Assembly: GCF_000284015.1 (NCBI RefSeq)
Contig: NC_016943.1
Span: 1,963,541 to 2,027,540, forward strand
Reading direction: 5' to 3'
Length of the DNA stretch: 64,000 nt
Origin: Blastococcus saxobsidens DD2
Lineage (GTDB): Bacteria > Actinomycetota > Actinomycetes > Mycobacteriales > Geodermatophilaceae
The translations under genes and the position numbers were made by a program. Shown piece after piece: positions 16,851 to 27,190 of this stretch (positions are counted from its first letter, which is position 1; each line of letters opens with the position of its first letter). Under the pieces are notes generated by a model. That model was not told the DNA's origin, made no database searches, and worked only from the letters and a program-made list of their open reading frames with translations.

Positions 16851-17837
16851 TCAGCCCTGGCGGGTGAGCCCCCGGGCCTCGATCGCCTGCTGGTACAGCC
16901 GGCCGGCACGGTAGGAACTGCGCACCAGCGGGCCGGCGAGCACGCCCGGGAAGCCGATCTTCTCCGCCTCGGCCTGGAAGCCGACGAACTCGTCGGGCTT
17001 CACCCAGCGCACGACGGGGTGGTGCCGCGGCGAGGGGCGCAGGTACTGGGTGATGGTGAGCAGGTCGCACCCGGCGTCGTGCAGGGCCTGCATGGTCTCG
17101 ACCACCTCGCTCGGCTCCTCGCCCATGCCGAGGATGAGGTTGGACTTGGTGACCAGCCCGGCTTCCCGGGCGGCCGTGATGACCGACAGCGAGCGCTCGA
17201 ACCGGAAGCCCGGGCGGATGCGCTTGAAAATCCGGGGCACGGTCTCGACGTTGTGGGCCAGCACCTCGGGCCGCGAGGAGAAGACCTCGGCCAGCTGCTC
17301 GGGGTCGGCGTTGAAGTCGGGGATGAGCAGCTCGACGCCGCAGCCGGGCAGTGCCGCGTGGATCTGGCGCACCGTCTCGGCGTAAAGCCACGCGCCGCCG
17401 TCGGGCAGGTCGTCGCGGGCGACGCCGGTGACGGTGGCGTACCTCAGCCCCATGGTGGCGACGCTCTCGGCGACGCGCCGCGGCTCGTCGGCGTCGAAGT
17501 CGGCGGGCTTGCCGGTGTCGATCTGGCAGAAGTCGCAGCGCCGGGTGCACTGGTCGCCGCCGATGAGGAAGGTGGCCTCCCGGTCCTCCCAGCACTCGTA
17601 GATGTTGGGGCAGCCGGCCTCTTCGCAGACGGTGTGCAGGCCCTCGCGGCGGACCAGCGACTTCAGCTCGGTGTACTCCGGGCCGGTCTTCAACCGGGTC
17701 TTGATCCACTCGGGCTTGCGCTCGATGGGCACCTGGCTGTTGCGCACCTCGAGGCGCAGCAGCTTGCGGCCGGCGGGCTCGATCCCGGAGTCCTCGACAG
17801 GGGACCGCTCAGGGATCCTCGGTGGCGCCTCGCTCAT
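16851..17837 (-). CDS. lipA: Lipoyl synthase
   Basis: A 328-residue radical SAM enzyme that inserts two sulfurs into the octanoyl chain on lipoyl domains. Both [4Fe-4S] cysteine sets are present: C71, C76 and C82 in [12 protein letters not shown] (auxiliary cluster), and C97, C101 and C104 in CTRRCDFCQ (radical SAM cluster). It ends with the typical [13 protein letters not shown] region. The ATG at 17837 follows TACCGT by 7 nt, so the transcript is probably leaderless. It works after LipB (23382-24035), and its substrates include SucB encoded in this window. DUF4191 follows 61 bp downstream. Confidence 0.97.
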   Translation of the reverse strand: MSEAPPRIPERSPVEDSGIEPAGRKLLRLEVRNSQVPIERKPEWIKTRLKTGPEYTELKSLVRREGLHTVCEEAGCPNIYECWEDREATFLIGGDQCTRRCDFCQIDTGKPADFDADEPRRVAESVATMGLRYATVTGVARDDLPDGGAWLYAETVRQIHAALPGCGVELLIPDFNADPEQLAEVFSSRPEVLAHNVETVPRIFKRIRPGFRFERSLSVITAAREAGLVTKSNLILGMGEEPSEVVETMQALHDAGCDLLTITQYLRPSPRHHPVVRWVKPDEFVGFQAEAEKIGFPGVLAGPLVRSSYRAGRLYQQAIEARGLTRQG

Positions 17838-17860
17838 GATCCCCACGGTACTCGCGCAGA

Positions 17861-17900
17861 CACCACCGCCCCCGTCGCGACGGCGACGGGGGCGGTGGTG
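17861..17900. terminator. Perfect 18-bp hairpin before lipA
   Basis: Arms at 17861-17878 and 17883-17900 are perfectly complementary around a 4-nt loop. It follows the stop of the minus-strand gene at 17917 by 16 bp. The -35 zone of the predicted lipA promoter falls inside the left arm. Confidence 0.85.
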
Positions 17901-17916
17901 GTGCTGCTGTGCGAGG

Positions 17917-18939
17917 TCAGACCTGCTTGTCGTCCGGTCCCGCGGTGGGGCCGGCGTCCGAGCCACCGCCGCTGGTGAACGGCTCGGGCGGGCCGGTGTG
18001 GCCGGTGGTGCTGCCTTCGTCGTCGCCCTCCGCGAGCTGGGCATCGCGGACGCCCATGTCGGACTCGGCCGGCGCGGAGTCGCTCGGCGTCCCCGTCGCC
18101 GTCGAGACGGTCTTGCCGGAGGTGCTGTCGGAACTGGGCACGGGGTCCTCTCGGTAGCTGGGCACCGGGCCGTCCCCGGCCGGTGCGGGCGTCCACGCGT
18201 CGGCCTTCTTGCGCCGCAGCAGGACGAACACGGCGGTACCCACGGCGAGGAGCGCGAACACCCACGGCCAGCGCGTCGGCTCGGGCTCCTGCCGGCGCTT
18301 CACCGTGTTGGCGGTCGCGAGCGCCGCCTTCTCGAACTCGCGGTGCTTCTTGCCGGCCCTCTTGCGCGCCTTCTTCGCCGCCTTGCGCGCCTTGCGGGAG
18401 GACTCCGCCGCCGCAGCGGCGAGTTCCGCCCGGCGGGCGTCGAGCTCGCTGCGCGCGCTGTCCACCCCGGCGAGCAGGGTCCCGCGGGCGCTCTCCAGCG
18501 CCGGCGACACGGCCTCGCGGGCCGCGGCCACGCGGGGCGTGGCGTAGGACAGCGCCGCGACCTGGGCTGCGGTGAGGCGAGGGGCGAGGTCGTCCCGGTA
18601 CGCCTTCTGCGCTGCCCCGCGGGCCGACTCCACCCGAGGGGCGAGGTCCGCCGCGGCGCGCGCGGCGGCCAGCTGCGCCGCGGTGACCCGGGGCGCAGCG
18701 GCTTCACGGGCGGCGTCCACGCGGTCGGCCAGGCTCTCGCGAGCGGTGGCCACGGCCGGCGCGGCCACCGCCGCGGCGGCGGCCACCTTGGGGGCGACGG
18801 CCCGCTGGGCCGCCTCCACGTGCGGACTCAGTTGTTCGGCGGCGGCGCGACCGGCCTCGGTCACCGCCGTCCCCAGGTGGGCGAGGCCCTCCTGCACTTC
18901 GGCGCTGATGATCTCGCCGCGCGTCTTCTTGTGGAACAC
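17917..18939 (-). CDS. Ala-rich amphipathic repeat protein with one membrane span
   Basis: A 340-residue protein. Residues about 20-190 are long Ala-rich helices with a loose repeat of the form AAxxAAPRVxAAxxAA (for example [20 protein letters not shown]), resembling apolipoprotein-like or phasin-like helical proteins. A very basic stretch ([20 protein letters not shown]) precedes one membrane span ([18 protein letters not shown]) flanked by RRKK, then an acidic disordered tail. I start at GTG 18939, which has GGAG 9 nt upstream; the frame is open to 18999. It may organise the membrane or nucleoid surface. No specific function is known. Confidence 0.7.
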   Translation of the reverse strand: MFHKKTRGEIISAEVQEGLAHLGTAVTEAGRAAAEQLSPHVEAAQRAVAPKVAAAAAVAAPAVATARESLADRVDAAREAAAPRVTAAQLAAARAAADLAPRVESARGAAQKAYRDDLAPRLTAAQVAALSYATPRVAAAREAVSPALESARGTLLAGVDSARSELDARRAELAAAAAESSRKARKAAKKARKRAGKKHREFEKAALATANTVKRRQEPEPTRWPWVFALLAVGTAVFVLLRRKKADAWTPAPAGDGPVPSYREDPVPSSDSTSGKTVSTATGTPSDSAPAESDMGVRDAQLAEGDDEGSTTGHTGPPEPFTSGGGSDAGPTAGPDDKQV

Positions 18940-19055
18940 GTGCTGCACCTCCGAGTTGATCGTCTGGCGGTCATCCTGCCCGGTCTGGCGCCCGCGCACA
19001 CCCTGAACCGGCAGGGGGATGCGTACGCAGGCGTCGTCCTGGTTACCGTCCGGCG

Positions 19056-19985
19056 GTGCAGCTGCGCATCTTCACCGAACCCCAGATGGGCGCCACCTAC
19101 GACGACCTGCTCGCCGTCGCGCGCCGCGCGGAGGAGACCGGCTTCGACGCCTTCTTCCGTTCCGACCACTACCTGACGATGGGTGGCGACGGGCTGCCCG
19201 GGCCCACCGACGCGTGGATCACGCTCGCCGGCCTGGCCCGCGAGACCAGCCGGATCCGGCTCGGCACGCTCATGACCGCCGGCACCTTCCGGCTGCCCGG
19301 CCCGCTGGCGATCTCCGTCGCCCAGGTGCACCAGATGAGCGGCGGCCGGGTCGAGCTCGGCATCGGCTCCGGCTGGTTCGAGCGGGAGCACAGCGCCTAC
19401 GGCATCCCGTTTCCTTCGCTGGGTGAGCGGTTCGACCGCTACGAGGAGCAGCTCGCCGTCATCACCGGCCTGTGGAACACCCCGGTGGGGGAGACGTTCG
19501 ACCTCGACGGCCGCCACTACCAGCTCTCCGGCTCACCGGCGCTGCCGAAGCCGGTTCAGGACGGCGGCATCCCGGTGCTGATCGGTGGCCGCGGGAAGCA
19601 GCGCACCCCGCGACTGGCCGCCCGGTACGCGGCGGAGTTCAACGTGCCGTTCATGTCCGCCGAGGACAACGCCCAGCTCTTCGCCGTGGTCCGGGAGGCC
19701 TGCGAGGAGACGGGCCGGGACCCGTCGTCCCTCGTGTACAGCTCGGCGCTCGTGCTCTGCGTCGGCAAGAACGAGGCCGAGCTCGCCCGCCGGGCCGCCG
19801 CGATCGGCCGCGACGTCGACGAGCTCCGGAAGCACGGCGTAGCCGGTACCCCGGCCGAGGCCGTGGACGTCCTGGGCCGGTACGCCGAGGCCGGCGCGCA
19901 GCGGGTCTACCTGCAGGTGCTCGACCTCACCGACCTCGACCACCTCGACCTGGTGGCAGGCGACGTGGCGCCGCAGCTGCGCTGA
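19056..19985 (+). CDS. LLM class F420-dependent oxidoreductase
   Basis: A 309-residue luciferase-like TIM-barrel protein. Motifs fit the F420-dependent branch: MQLRIFTEPQMGATY at the start, FRSDHYLTMGG, GTLMTAGTFRLPGPLA, GRVELGIGSGWFEREHSAYG and VLIGGRGKQRTPRLAARYA, with the C-terminal EAVDVLGRYAEAGAQRVYLQ. The substrate is not predictable. The GTG at 19056 follows TACCGT by 6 nt, so it is probably leaderless. It is divergent from the Ala-rich protein gene and stands alone. Confidence 0.9.
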   Translation: MQLRIFTEPQMGATYDDLLAVARRAEETGFDAFFRSDHYLTMGGDGLPGPTDAWITLAGLARETSRIRLGTLMTAGTFRLPGPLAISVAQVHQMSGGRVELGIGSGWFEREHSAYGIPFPSLGERFDRYEEQLAVITGLWNTPVGETFDLDGRHYQLSGSPALPKPVQDGGIPVLIGGRGKQRTPRLAARYAAEFNVPFMSAEDNAQLFAVVREACEETGRDPSSLVYSSALVLCVGKNEAELARRAAAIGRDVDELRKHGVAGTPAEAVDVLGRYAEAGAQRVYLQVLDLTDLDHLDLVAGDVAPQLR

Positions 19986-19995
19986 CGGCTCCGGC

Positions 19996-20235
19996 TCAGT
20001 ACCGGGCCGAACGTCCCGGGTCGAGCAGCGGGTGCCGCGGCCGCTCGAGCCAGAGCAGGAAGTTCCCGACCGACATCGGCCGGGCGATCGCGTAGCCCTG
20101 GGCGATGTCACAGCCCACCCGGCCCAGGGTGGCACCCACCTCCTGCAGATCGGATCCCGGAGCCCACGACTGCACGGCGGGCAGCGGGAACCGCTCGATC
20201 GAGGGAGGCGGCGCCGGAACGTACCCACGTCCCCG
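19996..20235 (-). pseudogene. C-terminal remnant of an EAL-domain protein
   Basis: About 75 codons on the minus strand resemble the end of an EAL (c-di-GMP phosphodiesterase) domain: LGRVGCDIAQGYAIARPM followed by a helix with WLERPRHPLLD. The EAL motif itself and the rest of the barrel are absent. The frame runs open upstream into the leuS leader, where protein-like composition stops. It is most likely a decayed gene fragment; a short unrelated gene is less likely. Confidence 0.55.
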
Positions 20236-20250
20236 CTGCGGGGCCCGGAG

Positions 20251-20256
20251 TAGGCT
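20251..20256 (+). promoter_or_regulatory. Predicted -10 box of the leuS leader transcript
   Basis: TAGGCT, 6 nt before the GTG of the leuS leader peptide. The spacing equals that of the other leaderless starts in the window, so the leader peptide would be translated from the first base of the RNA. Confidence 0.65.
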
Positions 20257-20262
20257 CTCCCC

Positions 20263-20298
20263 GTGACCGGGCGGCTCCTGCTTCACCGGCCGTGCTGA
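20263..20298 (+). CDS. leuS leader peptide
   Basis: An 11-codon ORF, MTGRLLLHRPC, with three consecutive leucine codons of three kinds (CTC, CTG, CTT). It starts 6 nt after a TAGGCT box and ends where a pause-like hairpin begins. A terminator with a T-rich tail lies 26 bp beyond its stop, and leuS starts 100 bp beyond. This is the classic layout of amino-acid attenuation: stalling on Leu codons when charged tRNA-Leu is scarce would favour read-through into leuS. Confidence 0.8.
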   Translation: MTGRLLLHRPC

Positions 20299-20349
20299 CC
20301 TGAGACGGTCAGACAGCACGGCGACCCCTCCTGCGTGAGGGGTTTCTTC
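20289..20349 (+). promoter_or_regulatory. Transcription attenuator of leuS
   Basis: Hairpin 1: GCCGTGCTG (20289-20297) with CAGCACGGC (20314-20322), overlapping the last leader codons. Terminator: ACCCCTC (20324-20330) with GAGGGGT (20337-20343) and then TTCTTC. A short alternative pairing of GGTC (20307-20310) with GACC (20323-20326) would break into the terminator stem and may be part of the antiterminator. Confidence 0.75.
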
Positions 20350-20399
20350 ATGTCCGCCGTCGGTACGGCACCACTGCACGGGACCCGGGAGCACCAGCG

Positions 20400-23306
20400 A
20401 TGAGCCAGACCGCCGACCAGCCGAACGTCGAGCAGGCGCCGGGTGGCGTCCCGCCGCACCGGTACACGCCGGCGCTCGCCCAGCGCATGGAGCTGGACTG
20501 GCAGGACCGGTGGGCCGCCGAGGGCACCTTCCACACGCCCAACCCCGTCGGCCGGCTCAGCGAGGGCTTCGAGAAGATCGCCGACCGCCCCAAGTACTTC
20601 GTGATGGACATGTTCCCGTACCCGTCGGGCGCGGGCCTGCACGTCGGGCACCCGCTGGGCTACCTCGGCACCGACGTCACGAGCCGGTTCCGCCGGATGG
20701 ACGGCGACAACGTGCTGCACCCCATGGGCTACGACGCATTCGGCCTGCCCGCCGAGCAGTACGCCGTCCAGACCGGTCAGCACCCGCGGATCACCACCGA
20801 GGCCAACATCGCCGCGATCAGGGCGCAGCTGCGGCGGCTGGGCGTCGACCACGACGACCGCCGCAGCTTCGCCACCATCGACCCGGCGTACTACAAGTGG
20901 ACCCAGTGGATCTTCCTGCAGATCTTCGGGTCCTGGTTCGACGAGACGGCCGACGGCGGCACGGGCAAGGCCCGCCGGATCGCCGAGCTGGTGGCCGAGC
21001 TGGACGCCGGCACCCGGGAGCCGGCGGCCGGCACGAACCCGTACGGCCGCCCGTGGGCGGAGCTGAGCGAGGCGGAGCGCGGCGCCGTCGTCGACGCACA
21101 CCGGCTGGCCTACCTGCACGAGGCCCCGGTCAACTGGTGCCCCGGGCTGGGGACGGTGCTGTCCAACGAGGAGGTCACGCCCGACGGCCGGTCCGAGCGC
21201 GGCAACTTCCCGGTGTTCCGGCGCCCGCTCAAGCAGTGGATGATGCGGATCACCGCCTACGCCGACCGGCTGCTCGACGACCTGGACCGGCTCGACTGGT
21301 CGGACTCGCTGAAGTTGATGCAGCGCAACTGGATCGGCCGCTCGACCGGCGCGAGGATCCGGTTCGTCACCGGTGACGAGACGATCGAGGTCTTCACCAC
21401 CCGGCCGGACACCCTGTTCGGAGCCACCTACATGGTGCTGGCGCCGGAGCACCCGCTGGTCGACGCGCTGACGGCGTCCGCCTGGCCCGAGGGCGCCGAC
21501 CCGCGCTGGACCGGGGGAGCGGCCACCCCGGCCGACGCCGTCCGCGCCTACCAGCGGCAGGCTTCCCGCCGCTCGGAGCTGGACCGCCAGGACGCCGGCC
21601 GGGAGAAGACCGGCGTCTGGCTGGGCGTCACCGCCGTCAACCCCGTGAACGGTCGCGAGCTGCCCGTCTTCATCGCCGACTACGTGCTGACCGGCTACGG
21701 CACCGGCGCGATCATGGCCGTGCCCGGCGAGGACCAGCGGGACTGGGACTTCGCCCGGGCCTTCGGGCTCGACGTGGTGCCCACGGTCGAGCGGCCGGCC
21801 GGCTTCGACGACAGCAGCGGCGCCTACACCGGCCCCGGCCGCATGATCAACTCGTCGAACGACGAGATCTCGCTGGACGGTCTGGACAAGGCCACCGCGA
21901 TCGCCACCGTCACCGACTGGCTGGTACGGCGGGGCGCGGGGGAGGCCACCACCACCTACAAGCTGCGGGACTGGCTGTTCAGCCGGCAGCGCTACTGGGG
22001 TGAGCCGTTCCCGATCGTCTACGACGCGAACGACCGGCCCGTCGCGGTGCCGGAGTCGATGCTCCCGGTGCTGCTGCCCGAGGTGGACGACTATTCGCCC
22101 AAGACGTTCTCCGACGACGACGCCGACTCCGCCCCGGAACCGCCGCTGTCCCGGGCCACCGAGTGGACGACCGTCGAGCTGGACCTGGGCGACGGCGTGC
22201 AGGAGTACCGCCGCGAGACCAACACGATGCCCAACTGGGCGGGCTCGTGCTGGTACTACCTGCGCTACCTCGACCCCGGCGACGACACGCAGATGGTCGA
22301 CCCGGAGCTGGAGCGGTACTGGATGGGACCGCGCGGCGAGGGCGACGTCGGCGGTGTCGACCTCTACGTCGGCGGCGTCGAGCATGCGGTCCTGCACCTG
22401 CTGTACGCGCGGTTCTGGCACAAAGTGCTGCACGACCTGGGGTACGTGTCCAGCGAGGAGCCGTTCCGCCGGCTGGTCAACCAGGGCTACATCTCGGCCT
22501 ACGCCTACACCGACGAGCGGGGCTTCTACGTGCCCGCCGCCGAGGTGGTCGAGAAGGACGGGGGCTTCTTCTTCGAGGGCGAGCCGGTCACCCGTGAGTA
22601 CGGGAAGATCGGCAAGAGCCTGAAGAACATGGTCACGCCCGACGAGATGATCGGCGCCTACGGGGCGGACACGTTCCGGGTGTACGAGATGTCCACCGGG
22701 CCGCTGGAGCAATCGCGGCCGTGGGAGACCAAGGCCGTCGTCGGGTCGCAACGCCTGCTGCAGCGGATCTGGCGGGTGGTCGTCGACGAGGAGACCGGTG
22801 CGGTCCGCGCGTCCGACGCCGAGCCGGCGGAGGAGACGCTGCGGACGCTGCACAAGGCGATCGACGGCGTCCGTGACGGCTACTCGACGCTGCGGTTCAA
22901 CATCGCGATCGCCCGGATCACCGAGCTGACCAACCACCTGACCCAGGTGTTCGGCGCGGACACCCCCGTGCCCCGGGCGGTGGCCGAGCCGCTGGTGCTG
23001 CTGGTGGCGCCGCTGGCCCCGCACCTTGCGGAGGAGCTGTGGTCGCGTCTCGGGCACCACGGGTCGACGGCCTGGACGCCCTTCCCCGAGGCCGACCAGC
23101 GCTGGCTGGTGGAGGACACCGTGCAGGTCGCCGTCCAGGTGAACGGCAAGGTGCGGTCGCAGGTGACGGTGCCGACCGACGCCGACGCCGCGGCGCTCGA
23201 GACCGCCGCCCGGGCGGACGAGAAGGTCGCCGGCTACCTGGACGGCGCGACGATCCGCCGCGTCGTCGCCGTCCCCGGCCGGCTGGTCAACTTCGTCCTC
23301 GGCTGA
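20400..23306 (+). CDS. leuS: Leucyl-tRNA synthetase
   Basis: A 968-residue class I synthetase that charges tRNA-Leu. The HIGH-type motif is HVGH (residues 81-84, in [16 protein letters not shown]) and the KMSKS-type motif is KIGKS at about 736-740. The CP1 editing domain lies between (about 330-520) and includes [20 protein letters not shown]. The C-terminal end carries the anticodon-binding helices and a small closing domain ([14 protein letters not shown]). The ATG at 20400 follows CGGGAG. Expression is probably controlled by the upstream Leu-codon leader peptide and terminator. It is convergent with lipB. Confidence 0.97.
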   Translation: MSQTADQPNVEQAPGGVPPHRYTPALAQRMELDWQDRWAAEGTFHTPNPVGRLSEGFEKIADRPKYFVMDMFPYPSGAGLHVGHPLGYLGTDVTSRFRRMDGDNVLHPMGYDAFGLPAEQYAVQTGQHPRITTEANIAAIRAQLRRLGVDHDDRRSFATIDPAYYKWTQWIFLQIFGSWFDETADGGTGKARRIAELVAELDAGTREPAAGTNPYGRPWAELSEAERGAVVDAHRLAYLHEAPVNWCPGLGTVLSNEEVTPDGRSERGNFPVFRRPLKQWMMRITAYADRLLDDLDRLDWSDSLKLMQRNWIGRSTGARIRFVTGDETIEVFTTRPDTLFGATYMVLAPEHPLVDALTASAWPEGADPRWTGGAATPADAVRAYQRQASRRSELDRQDAGREKTGVWLGVTAVNPVNGRELPVFIADYVLTGYGTGAIMAVPGEDQRDWDFARAFGLDVVPTVERPAGFDDSSGAYTGPGRMINSSNDEISLDGLDKATAIATVTDWLVRRGAGEATTTYKLRDWLFSRQRYWGEPFPIVYDANDRPVAVPESMLPVLLPEVDDYSPKTFSDDDADSAPEPPLSRATEWTTVELDLGDGVQEYRRETNTMPNWAGSCWYYLRYLDPGDDTQMVDPELERYWMGPRGEGDVGGVDLYVGGVEHAVLHLLYARFWHKVLHDLGYVSSEEPFRRLVNQGYISAYAYTDERGFYVPAAEVVEKDGGFFFEGEPVTREYGKIGKSLKNMVTPDEMIGAYGADTFRVYEMSTGPLEQSRPWETKAVVGSQRLLQRIWRVVVDEETGAVRASDAEPAEETLRTLHKAIDGVRDGYSTLRFNIAIARITELTNHLTQVFGADTPVPRAVAEPLVLLVAPLAPHLAEELWSRLGHHGSTAWTPFPEADQRWLVEDTVQVAVQVNGKVRSQVTVPTDADAAALETAARADEKVAGYLDGATIRRVVAVPGRLVNFVLG

Positions 23307-23348
23307 CCGAGGACCCGTCCTCCCCGGCCATCGCACGACGTGGTGGAG

Positions 23349-23385
23349 CTGACGTGGGTGCGCTGCGGGAACGCGGCCACGTCAG
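23349..23385. terminator. Convergent terminator of leuS and lipB
   Basis: CTGACGTGG (23349-23357) pairs with CCACGTCAG (23377-23385), with an extra inner GCG/CGC pair. The lipB stop codon (23382-23384) is inside the right arm. Confidence 0.7.
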
Positions 23386-24035
23386 GTGGCCGGCGCGCCG
23401 GAGAGGACTCCGCGCATGGCTTCCTCGACCGGGTCGAGCGCGTCGGCGACCGCAACATCCCGGCCGAGCTCGGCCGACAGCGAGGTGACGCCGGCGTCCG
23501 GGATCCCGCAGGGCACGATCGCGCCGAAGGCCCCCAGGTCGGGGTCGCAGTTCAGCGCGAAGCCGTGCATGGTGACGCCCCGGGCCACCCGGATACCGAT
23601 CGCGGCGACCTTCCGTTCCGGCCGGAAGCCCGCGCCGGGGGAGTCGGCGGGCAGCCAGACGCCGCTGCGCCCCTCGACGCGGCCGGCGTCCACCCCGAAG
23701 CCGGCGCAGACCTCGATCAGCGCACCTTCGAGCCGCCGGACGTAGGCGACGACGTCCACCGGGTCGGGCAGCGCGACGATCGGGTAGCCGACCAGTTGCC
23801 CGGGCCCGTGCCAGGTGATCTTGCCGCCGCGGTCGACGTCGATGACCGGTGTGCCGTCGAACGGCCGCTCGTGCGGCTCGGTGCGCCGGCCGGCGGTGTA
23901 GACCGACGGGTGCTCGAGCAGCAGCAGGGTGTCGGGGATCTCGCCGGCCACCCGCTGGGCGTGCAGCTCCCGCTGCCGGTCCCAGGCCTCCTCGTAGGGG
24001 ACGGTTCCGGCGCGCACCACCCGCAGTTCGCTCAC
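23382..24035 (-). CDS. lipB: Lipoyl(octanoyl) transferase
   Basis: A 217-residue enzyme that moves octanoate from acyl carrier protein to lipoyl domains, the step before LipA. The active-site Lys142 ([11 protein letters not shown]) and Cys176 (VPCGIPDAG) are in place, at the numbering of the mycobacterial enzyme, and the substrate loop [13 protein letters not shown] is intact. The GTG at 24035 follows TACGCT by 6 nt, so the transcript is probably leaderless; the frame is open to 24059. lipA lies 5.5 kb away on the same strand, separated by leuS, the LLM oxidoreductase and the helical membrane protein, an arrangement looser than the adjacent lipB-lipA of mycobacteria. Confidence 0.96.
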   Translation of the reverse strand: MSELRVVRAGTVPYEEAWDRQRELHAQRVAGEIPDTLLLLEHPSVYTAGRRTEPHERPFDGTPVIDVDRGGKITWHGPGQLVGYPIVALPDPVDVVAYVRRLEGALIEVCAGFGVDAGRVEGRSGVWLPADSPGAGFRPERKVAAIGIRVARGVTMHGFALNCDPDLGAFGAIVPCGIPDAGVTSLSAELGRDVAVADALDPVEEAMRGVLSGAPAT

Positions 24036-24194
24036 GGGCTCAGCGTATGCTCGCGTCACGCCAGGCGGCGCGGCTCGATGCGGATCTCCACGGCGGTGCC
24101 GTCGGGGCCCTGCTTCACCCGGTGAGCAGGCGTGCCGGGGCGCCGTGCGGCGAAACCCGTGCTGGGGGCCAGGATCGTCGGTGTGCTCCGGGAA

Positions 24195-25451
24195 TCAGCC
24201 GGCGCTCCGGTGGTCGGGTGGGCCGGGGCGGCGAAGCGCGCCCAGGGCGGCGCGTGCCGCCCGGGCGCCGCTGGCCATCGCGCCCTGGATGGACGGGGTG
24301 TCCCGGTGATCACCGCAGACGAACAGGCCGTTCCCGAGGTCGACCGGGCGGCGTAGCTGCAGCGGCGGCAGGGCGGCCGGCTGGGCGCCGCGCACCGTGA
24401 CCGTGGTCAGGTGCTCGAGGTCCGACGGCGACACGCCGTGGGCCGCCGCCACCTCGCCGCGCACCTCGGCCTCCGGCGTCGGGTCGAGGGTGGAGCTGGC
24501 GACCAGGGCCCGCCCGTCAGGGCTGTACCGAGGCTGGGCATCGGACACGACCGCGCTGTTGACCAGCCGGCCGCCCGGCTGGCCCAGCACGATCAGCGGC
24601 GTCGGCCAGGGCGACTCGGGCAGCACGTGCAGGTGCGTGGTGACCTGCCGGGGTGCGGTGGCGTCGACGGCAGGGAGCAGCCCGGCCGCCGTGACGGGGT
24701 CGGTGGCGACGACGACGGCGTCGGCCCGCCACGTGCCGTCGTCGGTGACCACCGATCCGGGGTGCACCGAGCGCACGGCGGTGTGCAGGTGCACCCGGCC
24801 GGTGCCGAGGCGGGCGGCCAGCTGTTCACCGATGGCCTGCATGCCGTCGGCGGGGAGCCCGGTGGCGCCCCGGACGAAGCTGCGCCAGAGCAGGTCCACG
24901 TACCGGCTGGAGGAGGCCAGCTGGTCCTCGAGCAGGACCCCGGCGAGGAAGGGCCGGAGGAAGCGCTCCACCGCAGCCGCCCCGACCCCGGCCGAGCGCA
25001 GCGCCCGCTCGGCCGTCTCCTCCGGTGCCCGGAGCAGAAAGCCGACGGGGGAGTAGCCGGCCCGGAGGGAGAAGGCGACCAGGGCGGCCTTCTCCCGGAG
25101 TGATCCCAGCGGTGCCGCCGCCGTGCCCAGCGCCGCGGTGGGGCGCTGCCGGGGATCGATCACCCGGTGTGCCCGGCCATCGACCCGGAGCACCGCCCCC
25201 CGCTCGAAGCAGCCCAGTTCCAGGGCGGGCAGGTCGAGGTCGGCCGCCCGGGGGTAGCCGGTGTTGAAGACCTGGAACCCGCGGTCGACGACGAAGCCGT
25301 CGATGCGCTCGCTCGCGACGCGCCCGCCGACGTGCCCGTAGGCCTCGAGCACCTGCACGTCCAGGCCGGCGTCGGCCAGCCGTGTCGCCGCCGACAGCCC
25401 TGCCAGTCCCGCCCCCACAACCAGGACCTCGGCCCGCAGCGGCATCGACAC
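24195..25451 (-). CDS. FAD-dependent amine oxidase-like oxidoreductase
   Basis: About 418 residues. An N-terminal Rossmann dinucleotide-binding motif ([21 protein letters not shown]) is followed by the second-Gly region [14 protein letters not shown] typical of the phytoene desaturase/amine oxidase group, and ends with the C-terminal FAD motif [20 protein letters not shown]. The substrate is unknown. I take GTG at 25451, 6 nt after TACCTT, in keeping with the leaderless pattern; ATG at 25445 is the next codon but one. It is divergent from the protein kinase gene (25570), with 118 bp shared between two back-to-back promoters. Confidence 0.88.
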   Translation of the reverse strand: MSMPLRAEVLVVGAGLAGLSAATRLADAGLDVQVLEAYGHVGGRVASERIDGFVVDRGFQVFNTGYPRAADLDLPALELGCFERGAVLRVDGRAHRVIDPRQRPTAALGTAAAPLGSLREKAALVAFSLRAGYSPVGFLLRAPEETAERALRSAGVGAAAVERFLRPFLAGVLLEDQLASSSRYVDLLWRSFVRGATGLPADGMQAIGEQLAARLGTGRVHLHTAVRSVHPGSVVTDDGTWRADAVVVATDPVTAAGLLPAVDATAPRQVTTHLHVLPESPWPTPLIVLGQPGGRLVNSAVVSDAQPRYSPDGRALVASSTLDPTPEAEVRGEVAAAHGVSPSDLEHLTTVTVRGAQPAALPPLQLRRPVDLGNGLFVCGDHRDTPSIQGAMASGARAARAALGALRRPGPPDHRSAG

Positions 25452-25569
25452 CGCCCGAAGGTATCCGGCCGCCGGTGTGGCCAACCGCCGGGACGGAGCA
25501 CCGGGGACGGCGGGCGGGCCTGTGGACAGCCGCAGCGGCAGGTGTGCCGACCGCCCTACCCTCCCCGTC

Positions 25570-27183
25570 ATGTCCGCCGCCGTCCCGCCCGGAGAGCCGG
25601 GTGCCTGCCAGCCGCCCACCGTTCCCGGCTACACCCTCGAGGCGTTGCTCGGCCGGGGCGGCTCCGGAGAGGTGTGGCGGGCCGTTCCGCGGGAAGGCGG
25701 GACGCCGGTCGCGGTGAAGGTCCTGGTCGCCGGCGACCCGGAGCGGCAGGCACGCGAGGCAGCACTGCTCGGCGAGCTGGACCACCCGCACCTGGTCCGG
25801 TTGCACGAGGTCGTCCACCAGCCCCGCCGCGGCGGTGCGCCACGGGTCGCACTGGTGCTGGAGCTGCTCGCCGGGGGCAGCCTCGCCGACCTGCTCGGCC
25901 GGCGCGGCCGGTTGCGTCCGGGCGAGGTCGTGACGGCCATGGCCCCGGTGGCGGCGGCCCTCGCGCACGCGCACGCGCACGGCGTGGTCCACGGCGACCT
26001 CTCGCCGGGCAACATCGTCTTCACCGCCGAAGGACGCCCGGTGCTCACGGACCTGGGCGTCGCCCGGGTGCTGGGGGAGACCGCGGCCGCCGAGGTCACT
26101 CCCGCCTACGTCGACCCGGCGGTCGCCCGGGGCGGCGCACCCGGCCCTGCCTCCGACGTGTTCGGCGTCGCCGCGGCGGCCTTCCACGCGCTCACCGGGA
26201 TCGCACCGTGGAACGCCGCCACCCCGGCCGACACCCTCGCGGTGGCCGCCGCGGGCACCGTCCCCGACCTGGCCGAACTGGCCCCCGAGGCGCCACCGGA
26301 GCTGGTCGGGGTCATCTCCCGCGGGCTCGCGGCAGATCCCCTCGACCGGGGCAGCGCCGCAGCCTTCGCGCTGGACCTGCGGCGCGCGTGCCGGCCGGAA
26401 CCCGTGGCCCTGTCCGGAGCCGCCGGCGCGGTCGGCTCCGGTCGTCCCGACCCACGGGCCGAGCTCACCCACGTGGTGCCCGGCCGCCGCCCTCGGCCGG
26501 CCCCGGCCATCGTCGCCCCTCCGGCGCGGTCCCACCGCCGGGCGAGAGGTGTCTCGGCAGCCCGGACGACCGGTCCGCTGGCCCGGGTCCTGCTCGTCGC
26601 GTCACTCGTCCTCGCGGCGCTGGCCGTGACCGCATGGGCGGGCACCCGCTGGGCCGGGTACAGCGGTGCCCCGGGCACCTCCGTGGTCGCGGCCACGTCC
26701 GCCGCTCCCGCGCCGTCGCTGCCGGCGACCACGCCGGGCGTCGTCCCGCCTTCCCCGCCCTCCGTGGTCGCCGGCGTCCCGGATCCCATCAGCGCCGATG
26801 ACTGGCGCGTCCTGGTCACGCAGCTGTACGCCCGGCGGGCCGAGGCGCTGAGCGGCGATCCGGCGGCGCTCGGCGAGGTCTACGCCCAGGGCAGCTCACT
26901 GAAGGCAGCCGACGCCGAGCACGCCCGCACGCTCGCCGCCGCGGGGGAGCAGCTGGACGGGTTCGCCCCGGCAGTCGTCGAGCTCGCCGTCGTCTCCACC
27001 ACGGCGGAGCGGGCCGAGCTGCGGCTCACCGACCGCTGGCCGGACTACCGCGTGGTGCCGGCCGGCCGCCCGGACGGTGCCCCGCTGCGCACGGTGGCCG
27101 GCCGGCCGGACGCCGAGGTCCGGATGACGCTGGTGCGCACGCCATCCGGATGGCGGATCGAGTCCGCGCGCCGGCTGGCCTGA
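25570..27183 (+). CDS. Receptor-like Ser/Thr protein kinase, variant catalytic loop
   Basis: A 537-residue protein. The kinase domain (about 18-275) has the Gly loop [12 protein letters not shown], the ATP-binding Lys in VAVKVL (about 49), a catalytic loop HGDLSPGN instead of HRDxKPxN, and DLG in place of DFG. The catalytic Asp and Asn are kept, so activity is possible. A Pro/Arg-rich linker leads to one membrane span (about 340-362) and an external domain of about 150 residues with no PASTA repeats, rich in Ala and Leu helices then strands. It could sense an envelope signal. TACCCT lies 7 nt before the ATG at 25570. Confidence 0.85.
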   Translation: MSAAVPPGEPGACQPPTVPGYTLEALLGRGGSGEVWRAVPREGGTPVAVKVLVAGDPERQAREAALLGELDHPHLVRLHEVVHQPRRGGAPRVALVLELLAGGSLADLLGRRGRLRPGEVVTAMAPVAAALAHAHAHGVVHGDLSPGNIVFTAEGRPVLTDLGVARVLGETAAAEVTPAYVDPAVARGGAPGPASDVFGVAAAAFHALTGIAPWNAATPADTLAVAAAGTVPDLAELAPEAPPELVGVISRGLAADPLDRGSAAAFALDLRRACRPEPVALSGAAGAVGSGRPDPRAELTHVVPGRRPRPAPAIVAPPARSHRRARGVSAARTTGPLARVLLVASLVLAALAVTAWAGTRWAGYSGAPGTSVVAATSAAPAPSLPATTPGVVPPSPPSVVAGVPDPISADDWRVLVTQLYARRAEALSGDPAALGEVYAQGSSLKAADAEHARTLAAAGEQLDGFAPAVVELAVVSTTAERAELRLTDRWPDYRVVPAGRPDGAPLRTVAGRPDAEVRMTLVRTPSGWRIESARRLA

Positions 27184-27190
27184 GGGCAGG

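Noticed and set aside
20251-20400. T-box riboswitch before leuS
   Set aside because: No T-box specifier loop or antiterminator bulge sequence is visible; the Leu-codon peptide explains the region better.
20283-23336. Minus-strand frame of 1017 codons antisense to leuS
   Set aside because: It is the complement of an unmistakable leuS, and its sequence is low-complexity Arg/Gly/Val/His typical of GC-rich shadow frames.
24056-24194. Short minus-strand frame between lipB and the FAD oxidoreductase, ending [11 protein letters not shown]
   Set aside because: The end looks protein-like, but no start with a ribosome binding site or TANNNT box fits, and the rest overlaps the oxidoreductase gene.
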